Shown here: in pieces, positions 1 through 11,291 of the stretch
How the letters are laid out: each line of letters starts with the position of its first letter
Numbering within the stretch: the first letter of the stretch is position 1
NCBI RefSeq assembly: GCF_003731635.1
Contig: NZ_RCUA01000038.1
Location: forward strand, 36,230-100,229
Origin: Marisediminitalea oceani
Lineage (GTDB): Bacteria; Pseudomonadota; Gammaproteobacteria; Enterobacterales; Alteromonadaceae
Direction: 5' to 3'
DNA length: 64,000 nucleotides
The notes under the pieces: generated by a model
What the model saw: the letters and a program-made list of their open reading frames with translations, nothing else
The model's database searches: none
Told to the model about the DNA's origin: nothing
Position numbers and translations under genes: made by a program

Positions 1-1170
1 TCAGCATCATTATCCATGAGTGACGTGTTAACTCTCACGATGAATAATCATGCTGACTTAAAAGCACTGGTGAAGCAACAGGATGTGTTGCAGGGACGCA
101 TCAGACAAGCTGCTACCGCACAACGACCGCAAATTGGTCTGATGGTAGAAGACGCGATGGGAAGCGGCGATTACAGCGGGCTGAAAAGTATGCAAACAAC
201 GCTGACTTTCTCCTGGCTACTGGAACAGGCACAAATTGATAGTCGCGTGAAAGCCATCGAAAGCGAAGCTGAGCAGTTACAGATCGACAAACAAATTAAA
301 GCGCTGGATTTGGCCGCTTTAGCAGCCCGTCAATTTATTGAAGTACTGATTAAAACTGAACGCCTGACCCTTAATAAGCTCGCCGTAGAACAAGCCAAAG
401 ACGTGTTAAGCGCTATTAATGAACGGATCGCAGCAGGTAAAGGCTCGGCGATCGAACGCAAACTGGGAGAGGCTGAACTTGTCAGACGTGAACTGGCGGT
501 AGAAGACTTAATACATGAGATTCAGGCGTCGAAGTATCAGCTAAGTGCGCTGTGGGGCCAACCAGATACAAATTTCCAGCTAGCAGGTGATTTACTCGAT
601 GTGCCAGTCATACCTGCCGCTCAGCCCTATGTAGATACATTAAAACGTAATCCCAGCGTAAAACGTTTTGCTACGGCTCAGCGTATCGCGCAATCGCAAA
701 TTGAACGGGCCCGTATCGAAGCTCGTCCCCAATGGCAATTATCAGCTGGTGTGAGACGATATGAAACCACTGACGATTTTGGCTTTGTTGCCGGCATTAC
801 CATTCCCTGGGGCAACGCCGATTACAACGCCGGTACTATCGCCGCCTTACAAGCGCAGCAGGAGGTGCTTAACAGTCAGCAGGCTTCCTTAATGCAACAG
901 CTTGATGCTCAACTGTTTGTGTTGCTTCAGGAAATGAAGCACTCAATGCATGTTATTGAAAAAGTTGATAACAGTATCGTCCCCACTCTCGAATCAGCGC
1001 TTTCGGAAGCCAGGAAAGCGTTTGAGCTTGGTCAGTTAAGTTACAACCAGTGGAGTGATGTACGCCATGAATTACTCAGTGCGCAGTCACAGTTACTGGA
1101 TGCTTATCAGAGCCTGCACCTACAGCATATCGAAATTCAGCGCCTCACCGGCACTTCGCTTTCCCAATGA
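1..1170 (+). CDS. czcC: TolC/CzcC-family outer-membrane efflux protein, 5' end outside the window
   Basis: Outer-membrane channel of a tripartite metal efflux pump. The reading frame is open to the first base of the window, and the first visible residues (SASLSMSDVLTLTMNNHADL) match the opening helix of the TolC family, so the signal peptide and true start lie upstream. About 389 residues are visible, rich in Gln, Ala and Glu heptads typical of the long TolC helices, with two internally similar halves. The stop codon overlaps the next ATG (ATGA at 1167-1170), which implies translational coupling to the adaptor gene. The family and operon place are clear; the metal carried is not. Confidence 0.88.
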   Translation, partial: SASLSMSDVLTLTMNNHADLKALVKQQDVLQGRIRQAATAQRPQIGLMVEDAMGSGDYSGLKSMQTTLTFSWLLEQAQIDSRVKAIESEAEQLQIDKQIKALDLAALAARQFIEVLIKTERLTLNKLAVEQAKDVLSAINERIAAGKGSAIERKLGEAELVRRELAVEDLIHEIQASKYQLSALWGQPDTNFQLAGDLLDVPVIPAAQPYVDTLKRNPSVKRFATAQRIAQSQIERARIEARPQWQLSAGVRRYETTDDFGFVAGITIPWGNADYNAGTIAALQAQQEVLNSQQASLMQQLDAQLFVLLQEMKHSMHVIEKVDNSIVPTLESALSEARKAFELGQLSYNQWSDVRHELLSAQSQLLDAYQSLHLQHIEIQRLTGTSLSQ

Positions 1171-2417
1171 GACCAACTATGAAGAACAATAAACTATTAT
1201 CATCGTTAAGCCTCGCACTCATGCTGTGCTGGGGACTTCCAGTATCGAGTGCCGTTGCCTCATCTGCTCCGGCAGAAGCTGCCCAGGAAGAGCCTGAAAA
1301 AGGACCGCATCGCGGCAGAATGCTGCGCGAAGAGGAGTTTGCCATAGAGCTGGCCATTTTTGAAACTGGTGTACCGCCAGAGTTTCGGGTTTGGGCAACC
1401 AGTAATGGTACGCCGGTAAATCCCCGGCAGGTCGAACTTAACGTTAAACTCACCCGTTTGGGTGATGTAGTGGATGATATTCATTTTCGTGCCCAGGGGG
1501 ATTTTTTACGTGGTGACATGGTCATTTATGAACCCCATTCGTTTTATGTGACGGTTACTGCACGTCATAACGGCAAGTCTTATCGCTGGGAATATGACAA
1601 TTACGAAGGGCGAACCACCATTGAACAAGCAGTGGCGGATGCAATGGAAATCGAAACGGAATTTGCCGGAGCAGCAACATTGCATCAGTCGATACCGGCG
1701 TATGGCTCACTGTCGCTCCCGCCCGGCGCCATAACAAACATAAGCGCTCGCTTTGACGGTGAAATACAACGCCGCCATGTGTCACTCGGTGACAAGGTAA
1801 GCAAAGGACAAACCTTATTTACAGTAGAGAGTAACGAGAGTTTAAAACCCTACACAATTAAAGCGCCCACCAGTGGTGTGGTTACCGCTCAACAAGCTAA
1901 TACTGGTGAACAAACTCAGGGGCGTACCTTGTTAACACTTACTGCTACCGATAAATACAACGCTCGTCTGGCGGTATATCCCGCGGATTATAACAAGGTC
2001 AGTATCGGTAGTGATGTCACCCTTGAGATAGAAGGTGCCGAGCAACCGGTTAGTAGCATCGTGTCATTTATTGAACCCAATGTTCGCGATGATCAAGCGC
2101 GTATTGTATGGGTTGAAGTGGCCGATCCGGATCGCCGTTTAACCACCGGTAGTTTTGTTAAAGCCCGTATCAATGTCGCCAATATTGATGTGCCGCTGGC
2201 GGTTAAAAAAGTTGGATTACAGGGCTTTCGTGATTTCACTGTCGTGTATGCCAAAGTGGGTGAGCAGTACGAAGTTCGTATGCTCGAACTTGGTCGCGAG
2301 GGTGGTGAGTGGATAGAGGTGCTTGGCGGACTTGAGCCGGGTACTGAATACGTCACAGAAAACAGTTTCATTCTTAAAGCCGACATTGAAAAGTCCGGCG
2401 CTTCTCACGACCACTAG
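1167..2417 (+). CDS. czcB: RND efflux periplasmic adaptor (CzcB-like) without a coiled-coil hairpin
   Basis: Membrane-fusion protein linking the pump to the outer-membrane channel. It has a signal peptide at about residues 5-31 (another ATG at 1179 would also serve as start) and an extra N-terminal beta domain at about 45-165. The lipoyl half-motifs (about 188-221 and 229-257) are joined by only about eight residues, so the long alpha-hairpin of most adaptors is missing. A beta-barrel domain follows, and the C-terminus is His/Asp rich (SHDH). It overlaps the upstream gene by 4 nt and lies 10 nt before the pump. The adaptor of the second RND operon in this window does have a hairpin. Family call is secure; substrate unknown. 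Confidence 0.9.
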   Translation: MRPTMKNNKLLSSLSLALMLCWGLPVSSAVASSAPAEAAQEEPEKGPHRGRMLREEEFAIELAIFETGVPPEFRVWATSNGTPVNPRQVELNVKLTRLGDVVDDIHFRAQGDFLRGDMVIYEPHSFYVTVTARHNGKSYRWEYDNYEGRTTIEQAVADAMEIETEFAGAATLHQSIPAYGSLSLPPGAITNISARFDGEIQRRHVSLGDKVSKGQTLFTVESNESLKPYTIKAPTSGVVTAQQANTGEQTQGRTLLTLTATDKYNARLAVYPADYNKVSIGSDVTLEIEGAEQPVSSIVSFIEPNVRDDQARIVWVEVADPDRRLTTGSFVKARINVANIDVPLAVKKVGLQGFRDFTVVYAKVGEQYEVRMLELGREGGEWIEVLGGLEPGTEYVTENSFILKADIEKSGASHDH

Positions 2418-2424
2418 GAGCTGA

Positions 2425-5556
<3,132 letters not shown>

Positions 5557-5679
5557 TTGGTCAAGCGAAACGCGCGGCCGGGCCGCTCAGTAGTTAATGG
5601 TGCGGTTCGATTGCCTACAGCATTTTATGCTTAAAACAGATAGCAAAAAAGAAATTCAATGTTGCGCGGTTATGCAAGA

Positions 5680-5689
5680 CTAAGATTAG
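5680..5689. promoter_or_regulatory. Possible BlaI-family operator half-site pair before the repressor gene
   Basis: CTAA-GA-TTAG is a small inverted repeat just upstream of the ribosome site of the BlaI-type gene, and a further CTAA follows at 5693-5696. BlaI/MecI/CopY proteins bind short dyads near their own start. This site is weak and does not match the known TACA-TGTA core, so it is only a candidate for autoregulation. Confidence 0.2.
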
Positions 5690-5707
5690 ACACTAAGGAA
5701 ACGTCTG

Positions 5708-6097
5708 ATGGTATTAGGTGACTTAGAGAAACAAGTACTGAATTATTTATGGCAACGGTCGCCTGCCGATGTCAAAACGGTATTTGCGGCACTCACCCGC
5801 AATAAAGGCGGTAACCTCAATACCATCCAGACAACGTTAGAGCGGTTATATAAAAAGAAACTACTCGACCGCCATAAACAGGGACACGCGTATTTTTATA
5901 CACCGCGGGTAGAGCGCGAAAGTCTGATTGCGACGCTTATCGACAATGCAACACGTGACTTTACCGCAATGGATGAAAATGTATTTATTAATGCATTCCA
6001 ATCATATTCAGGACAATTTGAAGAGCAGGAGCTTGATGCTCTGGAATCAATGATTCAGGCGCAACGTGAACGGTTGCGTCAGAATAAGGAGCGCTGA
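5708..6097 (+). CDS. BlaI/MecI/CopY-family transcriptional repressor
   Basis: A 129-residue winged-helix repressor of normal family length. The N-terminus (LGDLEKQVLNYLWQRSPADV) is the classic start of the fold, followed by a recognition helix region with NTIQTTLERLYKKKLLDR and a C-terminal dimerisation helix. Known members repress beta-lactamase or copper genes and are released by proteolysis or metal binding. Here no beta-lactamase is present: the gene is followed at once by an M56 protease and then by metal-related genes. That suggests it controls this locus or itself in response to a metal or envelope signal (inference). SD is AAGGAA at 5695-5700. Confidence 0.9.
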   Translation: MVLGDLEKQVLNYLWQRSPADVKTVFAALTRNKGGNLNTIQTTLERLYKKKLLDRHKQGHAYFYTPRVERESLIATLIDNATRDFTAMDENVFINAFQSYSGQFEEQELDALESMIQAQRERLRQNKER

Positions 6098-6098
6098 A

Positions 6099-7055
6099 AT
6101 GTTTACTACAGCAATCTTCCTGAATGTGCTTAGCCTGGCAGTGGTGAGCGCATGGTTCACATTACTGCTGCAATGGCCGGTGAGTCGCGCTGTACTTCGC
6201 CGTATTCCCAATGTGCCAGCAGCCCTGCAGAAAACCCTGCTGACAGCTTGGGTAATGCTGCCGATCATTATTGGCCTGTTTTGCAGTATTGCTTTTATTT
6301 TAAATGCCTTCACCGACGTGATGTGGGCACCGCTCGAAATGTTCATTCACTGGCATCACCTGTTCGAATTTGAATGGCTGACCTGGCATGGCGGTTTGCT
6401 AGGCGTTTGGTCAGTGGCAACAGTATGGATCCTGGCGCGTCATGTTTGGCTGGTGCGGGCGCACCGGGCGAGTTTGCAAAGCGCCTTAATGATGGCCGAC
6501 GGCAGCGTTAAGCGCCACAGTGGCTATGAGTTTGTTTGTTTACAAACTGCCATGCCGCTGGCTTTTACTGCTGGTATGTTAAGGCCGCAGGTGTATTTAT
6601 CTCAGGGCCTGTTGGAGCGTTTCGATGATGCTCAGCTGCAATGTATTCTTGCTCATGAGGCAGCGCATCAGCGCCAGCGTGACCCACTACAAAAATGGCT
6701 GTTTAGTCTGGCCAGTGCTTATTATCCGACCTCGCTACGCCGGACACTGCGCAATGCCTTTGATCTTGCATCTGAATTACAAGCTGATAGTCGGGCAGGA
6801 CGTGAAACCGGTGCGCTGAATGTGGCTTCCGCGCTGGTCGCTTTTGGTAAATCAGAGCGCCAGTGGCAAATGCCCCTGGCAGTATCCTTTGGTCAGGACT
6901 TTGTGTCCCAGCGGGTTCGCTTTCTGATTGAACCTGCAACATTCAATATGACTATTCCGGCCACAATTGGTCTGGTCGCACTGGCAGTGCTTACTGCTAA
7001 TCTGCTGTCCATGGACAGCCTGCATCATTATATCGAACTCATTTTAGAACGTTAA
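6099..7055 (+). CDS. M56-family membrane metalloprotease, BlaR1/MecR1-like but lacking the sensor domain
   Basis: A 318-residue integral membrane protease. Hydrophobic helices lie at about residues 5-25, 47-70 and 98-114, with a last one near 285-302. The zinc motif HEAAH is at 186-190 and a downstream ELQAD at 226-230 supplies the likely third ligand, so the catalytic site looks intact. BlaR1 and MecR1 are almost twice as long because they carry a C-terminal penicillin-binding sensor; that part is absent, so beta-lactam sensing is unlikely. The start at 6099, right after the repressor stop, is chosen because the protein then begins with a transmembrane helix; a more upstream in-frame ATG at 6066 overlaps the repressor. 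Likely task: cleave the BlaI-type partner when an unknown signal arrives. Confidence 0.88.
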   Translation: MFTTAIFLNVLSLAVVSAWFTLLLQWPVSRAVLRRIPNVPAALQKTLLTAWVMLPIIIGLFCSIAFILNAFTDVMWAPLEMFIHWHHLFEFEWLTWHGGLLGVWSVATVWILARHVWLVRAHRASLQSALMMADGSVKRHSGYEFVCLQTAMPLAFTAGMLRPQVYLSQGLLERFDDAQLQCILAHEAAHQRQRDPLQKWLFSLASAYYPTSLRRTLRNAFDLASELQADSRAGRETGALNVASALVAFGKSERQWQMPLAVSFGQDFVSQRVRFLIEPATFNMTIPATIGLVALAVLTANLLSMDSLHHYIELILER

Positions 7056-7061
7056 TTAGTG

Positions 7062-7121
7062 TTAAAGCGCATGGCCGATTGGAGCGCTTTAAAAACCGAC
7101 CGGCGATAGGTTTTATGATTT
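7062..7121 (+). terminator. Two stem-loops after the M56 gene, the second terminator-like
   Basis: A perfect 9-bp stem TTAAAGCGC / GCGCTTTAA (7062-7070 with 7084-7092) is followed by AAAACC / GGTTTT (7092-7097 with 7109-7114) and then ATGATTTTT. The second hairpin with its T-rich tail could terminate the regulator transcript. The first is a strong hairpin without a U-tract. The two share bases at 7092, so they could be alternative structures. Confidence 0.45.
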
Positions 7122-7264
7122 TTGAGCGATCCCAAAGTAAATATTAACGCAGCGTTTAATGTTTTTTAGGAGAAAAAATTCGGTGCTTTGTGTCAGTTAT
7201 TCAAGCGCAAAGAGTCGTTTCTGCTCACCACCTTTAAGTATTATTTTTGTAACAGGAGAGTCCT

Positions 7265-7645
7265 ATGCGTAAACCACATTATTTATTATTGCTAGCTTCA
7301 TTGCTAACCACACCATTGATGGCACCGCAGGTGTTAGCTCATGGAAATGACCACCCTCAGTATGGCGGCGAAGTAAAAGTAGTCGGTGAATACACCTTCG
7401 AAATGAAACAAGAAGCAGGCAAGGTCAGCATCTGGGTATTTTATGATGGAGAGCCTCTGGATGCGTCTGCATTAGCGTTAAAGGTTAAGATTAAAGGTGA
7501 AAACCGTAAAGAGATGGTCGAAGTTCCCGCCGCTGAAGGCAATAAGTACGTAGGCGACTTAACCTTTAATCCTGGTGATAAGGTACTGGCAATGCTGACC
7601 CTTGAAGACGGCATATCTAAAATTGTTGCCAAGTATAAGCTGTAG
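7265..7645 (+). CDS. Small secreted protein of the HupE/CopC metal cluster, function unknown
   Basis: A 126-residue protein with a clear signal peptide (residues 1-25, ending PQVLAHG). The mature protein opens with His/Asp residues (HGNDHPQYGG) that could bind a metal. The rest is predicted all-beta (VKVVGEYTFEMKQ, KVSIWVFYDGEPL), like a small periplasmic immunoglobulin-type fold. It has a good SD (AGGAGAG, 7255-7261) and is the first gene of a run of seven co-directional genes ending with copD. I recognise no named family. Context suggests a periplasmic metal chaperone or sensor partner, which is inference. Confidence 0.75.
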   Translation: MRKPHYLLLLASLLTTPLMAPQVLAHGNDHPQYGGEVKVVGEYTFEMKQEAGKVSIWVFYDGEPLDASALALKVKIKGENRKEMVEVPAAEGNKYVGDLTFNPGDKVLAMLTLEDGISKIVAKYKL

Positions 7646-7654
7646 GTCAGACTT

Positions 7655-8344
7655 ATGCGTTGGATTAATCAAGCTCTGTTAACGTTTACACTCCTGCTGG
7701 TAGTGCCGTTTGCCGCCGCGCATGGCGTGGCTGATGGCGACCGTGCATTTCTGGAGTCGAGCACAGGGTTACAGATTATCCCTTACATCTATTTAGGGGC
7801 GAAGCACATGGTCACCGGTTATGACCATTTATTGTTCCTGTTTGGGGTGATCTTCTTCCTGTACCGACTCAAAGATGTGGGGATTTACGTTACCTTATTT
7901 GCCTTAGGTCACAGTATTACCCTGTTGTTTGGTGTGTTGTCCGGTATTCATATCAATGCGTACATTATCGACGCCATCATTGGCTTATCTGTGGCGTACA
8001 AGGCACTGGATAACATCGGCTTTTTTCCGCGTTTCTTTGGGTTTGACATCAACACCAAAGGGGCGGTGTTAGTCTTTGGCTTGTTTCATGGCTTTGGTCT
8101 GGCAACGAAATTACAGGATTTTACGCTATCCGAAGATGGTCTGGTGGGCAACATCATCTCATTTAATGTGGGTGTAGAAATGGGGCAGATGATTGCGCTG
8201 TTTGGCATGTTAATGCTGATTATTCTGCTTCGTAAAAGCCAACACTTTACCCGTTATGCCTTTGCTTCAAATATGGCATTGGTAACGGCGGGCGTAACGC
8301 TGACTATCTTTCAACTTTCCGGATATATGTGGGGCACAGTATGA
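7655..8344 (+). CDS. HupE/UreJ-family membrane protein (putative metal permease)
   Basis: A 229-residue inner-membrane protein with a signal-like first helix (residues 1-22) and about six further hydrophobic segments. The family hallmark is seen in the His/Asp-rich helix HMVTGYDHLLFLFGVIFF and in GHSITLLFG and FGLFHGFGLA, where His residues sit inside membrane helices. HupE and UreJ relatives are secondary nickel or cobalt permeases, often beside hydrogenase or urease genes. Neither enzyme is present here. Its stop overlaps the next start (ATGA at 8341-8344), so it is translationally coupled to the membrane-anchored protein behind it. Confidence 0.88.
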   Translation: MRWINQALLTFTLLLVVPFAAAHGVADGDRAFLESSTGLQIIPYIYLGAKHMVTGYDHLLFLFGVIFFLYRLKDVGIYVTLFALGHSITLLFGVLSGIHINAYIIDAIIGLSVAYKALDNIGFFPRFFGFDINTKGAVLVFGLFHGFGLATKLQDFTLSEDGLVGNIISFNVGVEMGQMIALFGMLMLIILLRKSQHFTRYAFASNMALVTAGVTLTIFQLSGYMWGTV

Positions 8345-8898
8345 CTACCCAACAACACGTCGATGTATCGAATCAACAAGTAATTAAAGGGCTGGGCATC
8401 GCCTCATTACTGGCAGTGGTTTTATCGGTAACTGTGGTATTGCCTGCTGAATATAATAAAGACTTTACCGGCATTGGCAGCCTGCTTGGGTTAACCAGTA
8501 TGAAAACTGCTGTGGCAGGTGAAGAAATGCAAATTAGCTCTGGTGCCGATTTTATTCTGGCTAACAGCGAGGGCGAGTATGCAACCAAAACGCTGACTAT
8601 TGAGATCCCGGAATATGAAGGTATTGAAGTCAAAGCGTTAATGGACGAAGGAAACGGAGTGAGCTTTACCTGGCAAACCGATGGTGCGCCACTGTATATG
8701 GATATGCATGGTGAAAAGCTCAATAGCGATGAATTTGAAAGTTATAAAAAAGCAAAAGCAATCGCCGGTGATAACGGCATCTTCAAAGCGCCATTTAAGG
8801 GCACGCACGGCTGGTACTGGCAAAACATGTCGGAACAACCGGTTACTGTCACAGTAACCGTAGCCGGTTTTTATCATTCGCTTAAAACAAAAAACTAA
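8341..8898 (+). CDS. Membrane-anchored periplasmic protein coupled to HupE/UreJ
   Basis: A 185-residue protein with one N-terminal membrane helix at about residues 20-40 (GLGIASLLAVVLSVTVVLPA) and a periplasmic beta-rich domain with YWQNMSEQPVTVTVTVAGFYH near the C-terminus. Similar proteins are usually annotated only as transmembrane anchor proteins. The start at 8341 is preferred over an in-frame ATG at 8329 because it gives the ATGA overlap with the upstream permease gene. Met and His residues (MDMHGEK) could contact a metal. The tight coupling suggests it is an accessory subunit of the permease (inference). Confidence 0.82.
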   Translation: MTTQQHVDVSNQQVIKGLGIASLLAVVLSVTVVLPAEYNKDFTGIGSLLGLTSMKTAVAGEEMQISSGADFILANSEGEYATKTLTIEIPEYEGIEVKALMDEGNGVSFTWQTDGAPLYMDMHGEKLNSDEFESYKKAKAIAGDNGIFKAPFKGTHGWYWQNMSEQPVTVTVTVAGFYHSLKTKN

Positions 8899-8913
8899 CT
8901 TGAGGAAACAACA

Positions 8914-9639
8914 ATGTTGAAGAAATTAGGTGTACTCGCGCTTACTGCACTGATCAGTGCACAAGCTACCGCCCACGGTATTTACTTCGCTGAGCGTGCC
9001 AAGCAACTGGCCGTTGTGTATGGTGTCGGCGCAGACGATCTTGATACTGTTGCCCGTTTACCAAAGTTTGGTGCGGTAAATGGTTTTGATGAAGACTGGG
9101 ATAGTGTGGATGTAGAATTAACCCCAAGTGGCCCGTTACTGCTGGTCACCAGCGACGACTACCCGGTTGCTGTGTCAGCGGTGTTAAATAACGGTATCTG
9201 GTCTAACACCGGTGAAGGTCACTGGATTGGTAAAGGCCGTGATGAACTGCCTGATGCCATTTTAAGTGAAGAAACCATCAAGTATGCCGTGCATTTACGT
9301 GGACCGCTGCGTAAAGTGCCAGCGCTCGACGATCAGGTACTGCAAATTGTGCCGGTTGGCGACAGCTTCCCGCTGATGCTGGGCGAAATGCAAACTTATC
9401 AGGTTCTGCATAAAGGCAAGCCAGTAGCAGGAGCACTGGTTAAAAACGATTTCGTGAACGATCCGGACGCAGAGCCTGTGGTATCGGACAAAAACGGAAA
9501 AATCACTTTACCTATCCGTAACCAGGGGCTGAACGTTGTGGTTGCAACATTTGATGCACCCACTGACCGTCCTAAAATTATTGATAAGTATGAGTTACTG
9601 GCGACGTTGTCATTTGTTTTGCCTCACGCGCCAGAATAA
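8914..9639 (+). CDS. DUF4198/NikM-like periplasmic protein
   Basis: A 241-residue secreted protein with a signal peptide (1-20, ending ATAHG) that leaves His near the mature N-terminus. The body is a two-part beta structure. The second part (about 150-215) looks like a DUF4198 carboxypeptidase-regulatory fold, with HKGKPVAGALVKNDF and SDKNGKITLPIRNQG. DUF4198 proteins accompany nickel and cobalt ECF-type importers. Here the neighbours are a HupE/UreJ permease and CopC/CopD rather than an ATPase. SD GAGGAA lies about 9 nt upstream. Role in delivering metal to the permease is inferred. Confidence 0.8.
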   Translation: MLKKLGVLALTALISAQATAHGIYFAERAKQLAVVYGVGADDLDTVARLPKFGAVNGFDEDWDSVDVELTPSGPLLLVTSDDYPVAVSAVLNNGIWSNTGEGHWIGKGRDELPDAILSEETIKYAVHLRGPLRKVPALDDQVLQIVPVGDSFPLMLGEMQTYQVLHKGKPVAGALVKNDFVNDPDAEPVVSDKNGKITLPIRNQGLNVVVATFDAPTDRPKIIDKYELLATLSFVLPHAPE

Positions 9640-9708
9640 AACCTTAATATAAAACAATAATATCGGGCTGGACGACACCAGCCCAACTGCTTGAAGCAAG
9701 GTGGAAAA

Positions 9709-10872
9709 ATGAGTGAAGTAGCACAAACACCCACAGAGGTGATTAAGAAAAGGGTCGCATCCATCGATATCCTGCGTGGATTAGTGATGCTGTTTATGTT
9801 GGTGGATCACGTTCGGGAACGATTCTTCTTTCATCAGAATGTAAGTGACCCGATGGATCTGGATACTACCAGTCCGGAATTATTTTTTACCCGCACCACT
9901 GCACATTTTTGTGCGCCTGTGTTTGTGTTTCTCACTGGTCTTTCTGCCTGGCTATATTCTCATCCGCACAATAAAGCGCCACGATCGGCAACGCCGTTTT
10001 TATTTAAACGCGGGTTGTTTATCGTCTTTGTAGAGATCGCCATCATTAACTGGCTGTGGATGGGTAACTACGACACCTTATGGTTACAGGTGATGTGGGC
10101 AATTGGTATCAGCATGATTGCCTTATCAGCGCTGTGTAAACTGCCCTATAAAGCCATTCTGGCACTGGGGTTATTGATTGTTTGTGCGCATAACTTACTA
10201 AGCCCAATCAGCTTTAACCCTGATGAAGCTGGTTACACTATCTGGGCTATTTTGCATGATCGCGGGATTATTTTTGAATCAGAAAGCTTCCGTATTAAAG
10301 CGTCGTATCCGGTGCTACCCTGGATTGGTGTGATTTTACTGGGTTACTGCATGGGACCACTTTACTCCCGCGCAGTTGAAGGGGCTAAGCGTCAGTCGAC
10401 GTTGGTCAAGCTGGGCCTTGGTTTCTGGGCCTTGTTATTGATATTACGTGGTTTTAATATTTATGGTGAAGTGCTTCCCTGGGAAGTACAGCAGGATGCC
10501 ATTCATACGGTAATGTCCTTTATAAACTATACTAAGTACCCGCCATCACTGGACTATGTACTCTTTACCCTAGGCGCGGCATTCCTGGTACTGGCTGGCC
10601 TGGAAAATGTGAATAACCGTTTTACCAAAGCGATAGAAACTTTTGGTTCGGCGCCGATGTTCTATTACATCGTGCATTTATTTGTGTTGCTGGTCAGCTA
10701 CCGCATAGTTCTGGCGGCGGTAGGTCCTAACTACGGCGACTTATTTGCCTTTGATTATGTATGGCAAATCTGGTTGGTCGCTGTGATTCTGGCCGTTGCC
10801 CTGTATTGGCCAACGAAAGCCTTTTCTAAATTTAAACACAACAGCAAAAATCCGCTGGTTAAATACTTCTAA
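9709..10872 (+). CDS. DUF1624 / heparan-alpha-glucosaminide acetyltransferase-like membrane protein
   Basis: A 387-residue polytopic membrane protein. It begins with a short cytosolic tail and then the family signature IDILRGLVMLFMLVDHVRER, followed by FLTGLSAWLYSHPH and about nine more helices. Relatives of the HGSNAT/DUF1624 group use a membrane His to move acyl groups from acyl-CoA across the membrane. The acceptor here is unknown. The ATG at 9709 is chosen over a TTG at 9691 because AAGGTGG (9697-9703) sits 5 nt before it. Its place inside a metal-related operon is odd and may mark a membrane or ligand modification step. Confidence 0.82.
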   Translation: MSEVAQTPTEVIKKRVASIDILRGLVMLFMLVDHVRERFFFHQNVSDPMDLDTTSPELFFTRTTAHFCAPVFVFLTGLSAWLYSHPHNKAPRSATPFLFKRGLFIVFVEIAIINWLWMGNYDTLWLQVMWAIGISMIALSALCKLPYKAILALGLLIVCAHNLLSPISFNPDEAGYTIWAILHDRGIIFESESFRIKASYPVLPWIGVILLGYCMGPLYSRAVEGAKRQSTLVKLGLGFWALLLILRGFNIYGEVLPWEVQQDAIHTVMSFINYTKYPPSLDYVLFTLGAAFLVLAGLENVNNRFTKAIETFGSAPMFYYIVHLFVLLVSYRIVLAAVGPNYGDLFAFDYVWQIWLVAVILAVALYWPTKAFSKFKHNSKNPLVKYF

Positions 10873-10886
10873 CTGGGACAAAACTT

Positions 10887-11270
10887 ATGACAACATTTTC
10901 AAACTGGGTTAAATCAGCATTAATGGCGACTGCATTGCTGAGTGCGAGCGTGAGTGCGCACGTGCATTTAGCCAGCACTGTACCCGCTCAGGAGAGCACG
11001 GTTTCAGCCTCGCCTGAGATGCTCACGCTAACGTTTTCAGGTGACGTGAAGTTCATTAAGTTAAAATTGTCTGATGATAACGGAAAACCGGTTAAATTTG
11101 GTTTTAAGCCGGTGGTTAAAGCGGCGAAGACGATGAGCTGGAAGCTACCTGAATTACCTGCGGGTGATTATGACGTTGAGTGGACCGTGATGGGTAATGA
11201 CGGCCATAAAATGGAAGACTTCTTTACCTTTACGGTAGAAGCCGGTCACAATCATCATGCCGGGCATTAA
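10887..11270 (+). CDS. copC: CopC-family periplasmic copper-binding protein
   Basis: A 127-residue secreted protein. After signal peptide cleavage (about residue 24, SVSA|H) the mature chain would start with HVHLASTVPA, the N-terminal His brace used by CopC to hold Cu(II). The CopC beta-sandwich follows, with WTVMGNDGHKMEDFFTF supplying the second conserved His, and a His-rich tail HNHHAGH. No Met-rich Cu(I) loop is seen, which fits the Cu(II)-only type. It sits directly before copD; CopC with CopD is mostly associated with copper uptake. Confidence 0.88.
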   Translation: MTTFSNWVKSALMATALLSASVSAHVHLASTVPAQESTVSASPEMLTLTFSGDVKFIKLKLSDDNGKPVKFGFKPVVKAAKTMSWKLPELPAGDYDVEWTVMGNDGHKMEDFFTFTVEAGHNHHAGH

Positions 11271-11291
11271 CTTGTCCTTCGGGCCAGTCTG

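Noticed and set aside
5572..5584. Terminator after the first RND operon
   Set aside because: GCGGCCGGGCCGC is palindromic but has no loop room and no T-run.
5708..7055. Beta-lactam resistance regulator pair
   Set aside because: The M56 protein lacks the penicillin-binding sensor domain and no beta-lactamase or PBP gene is near.
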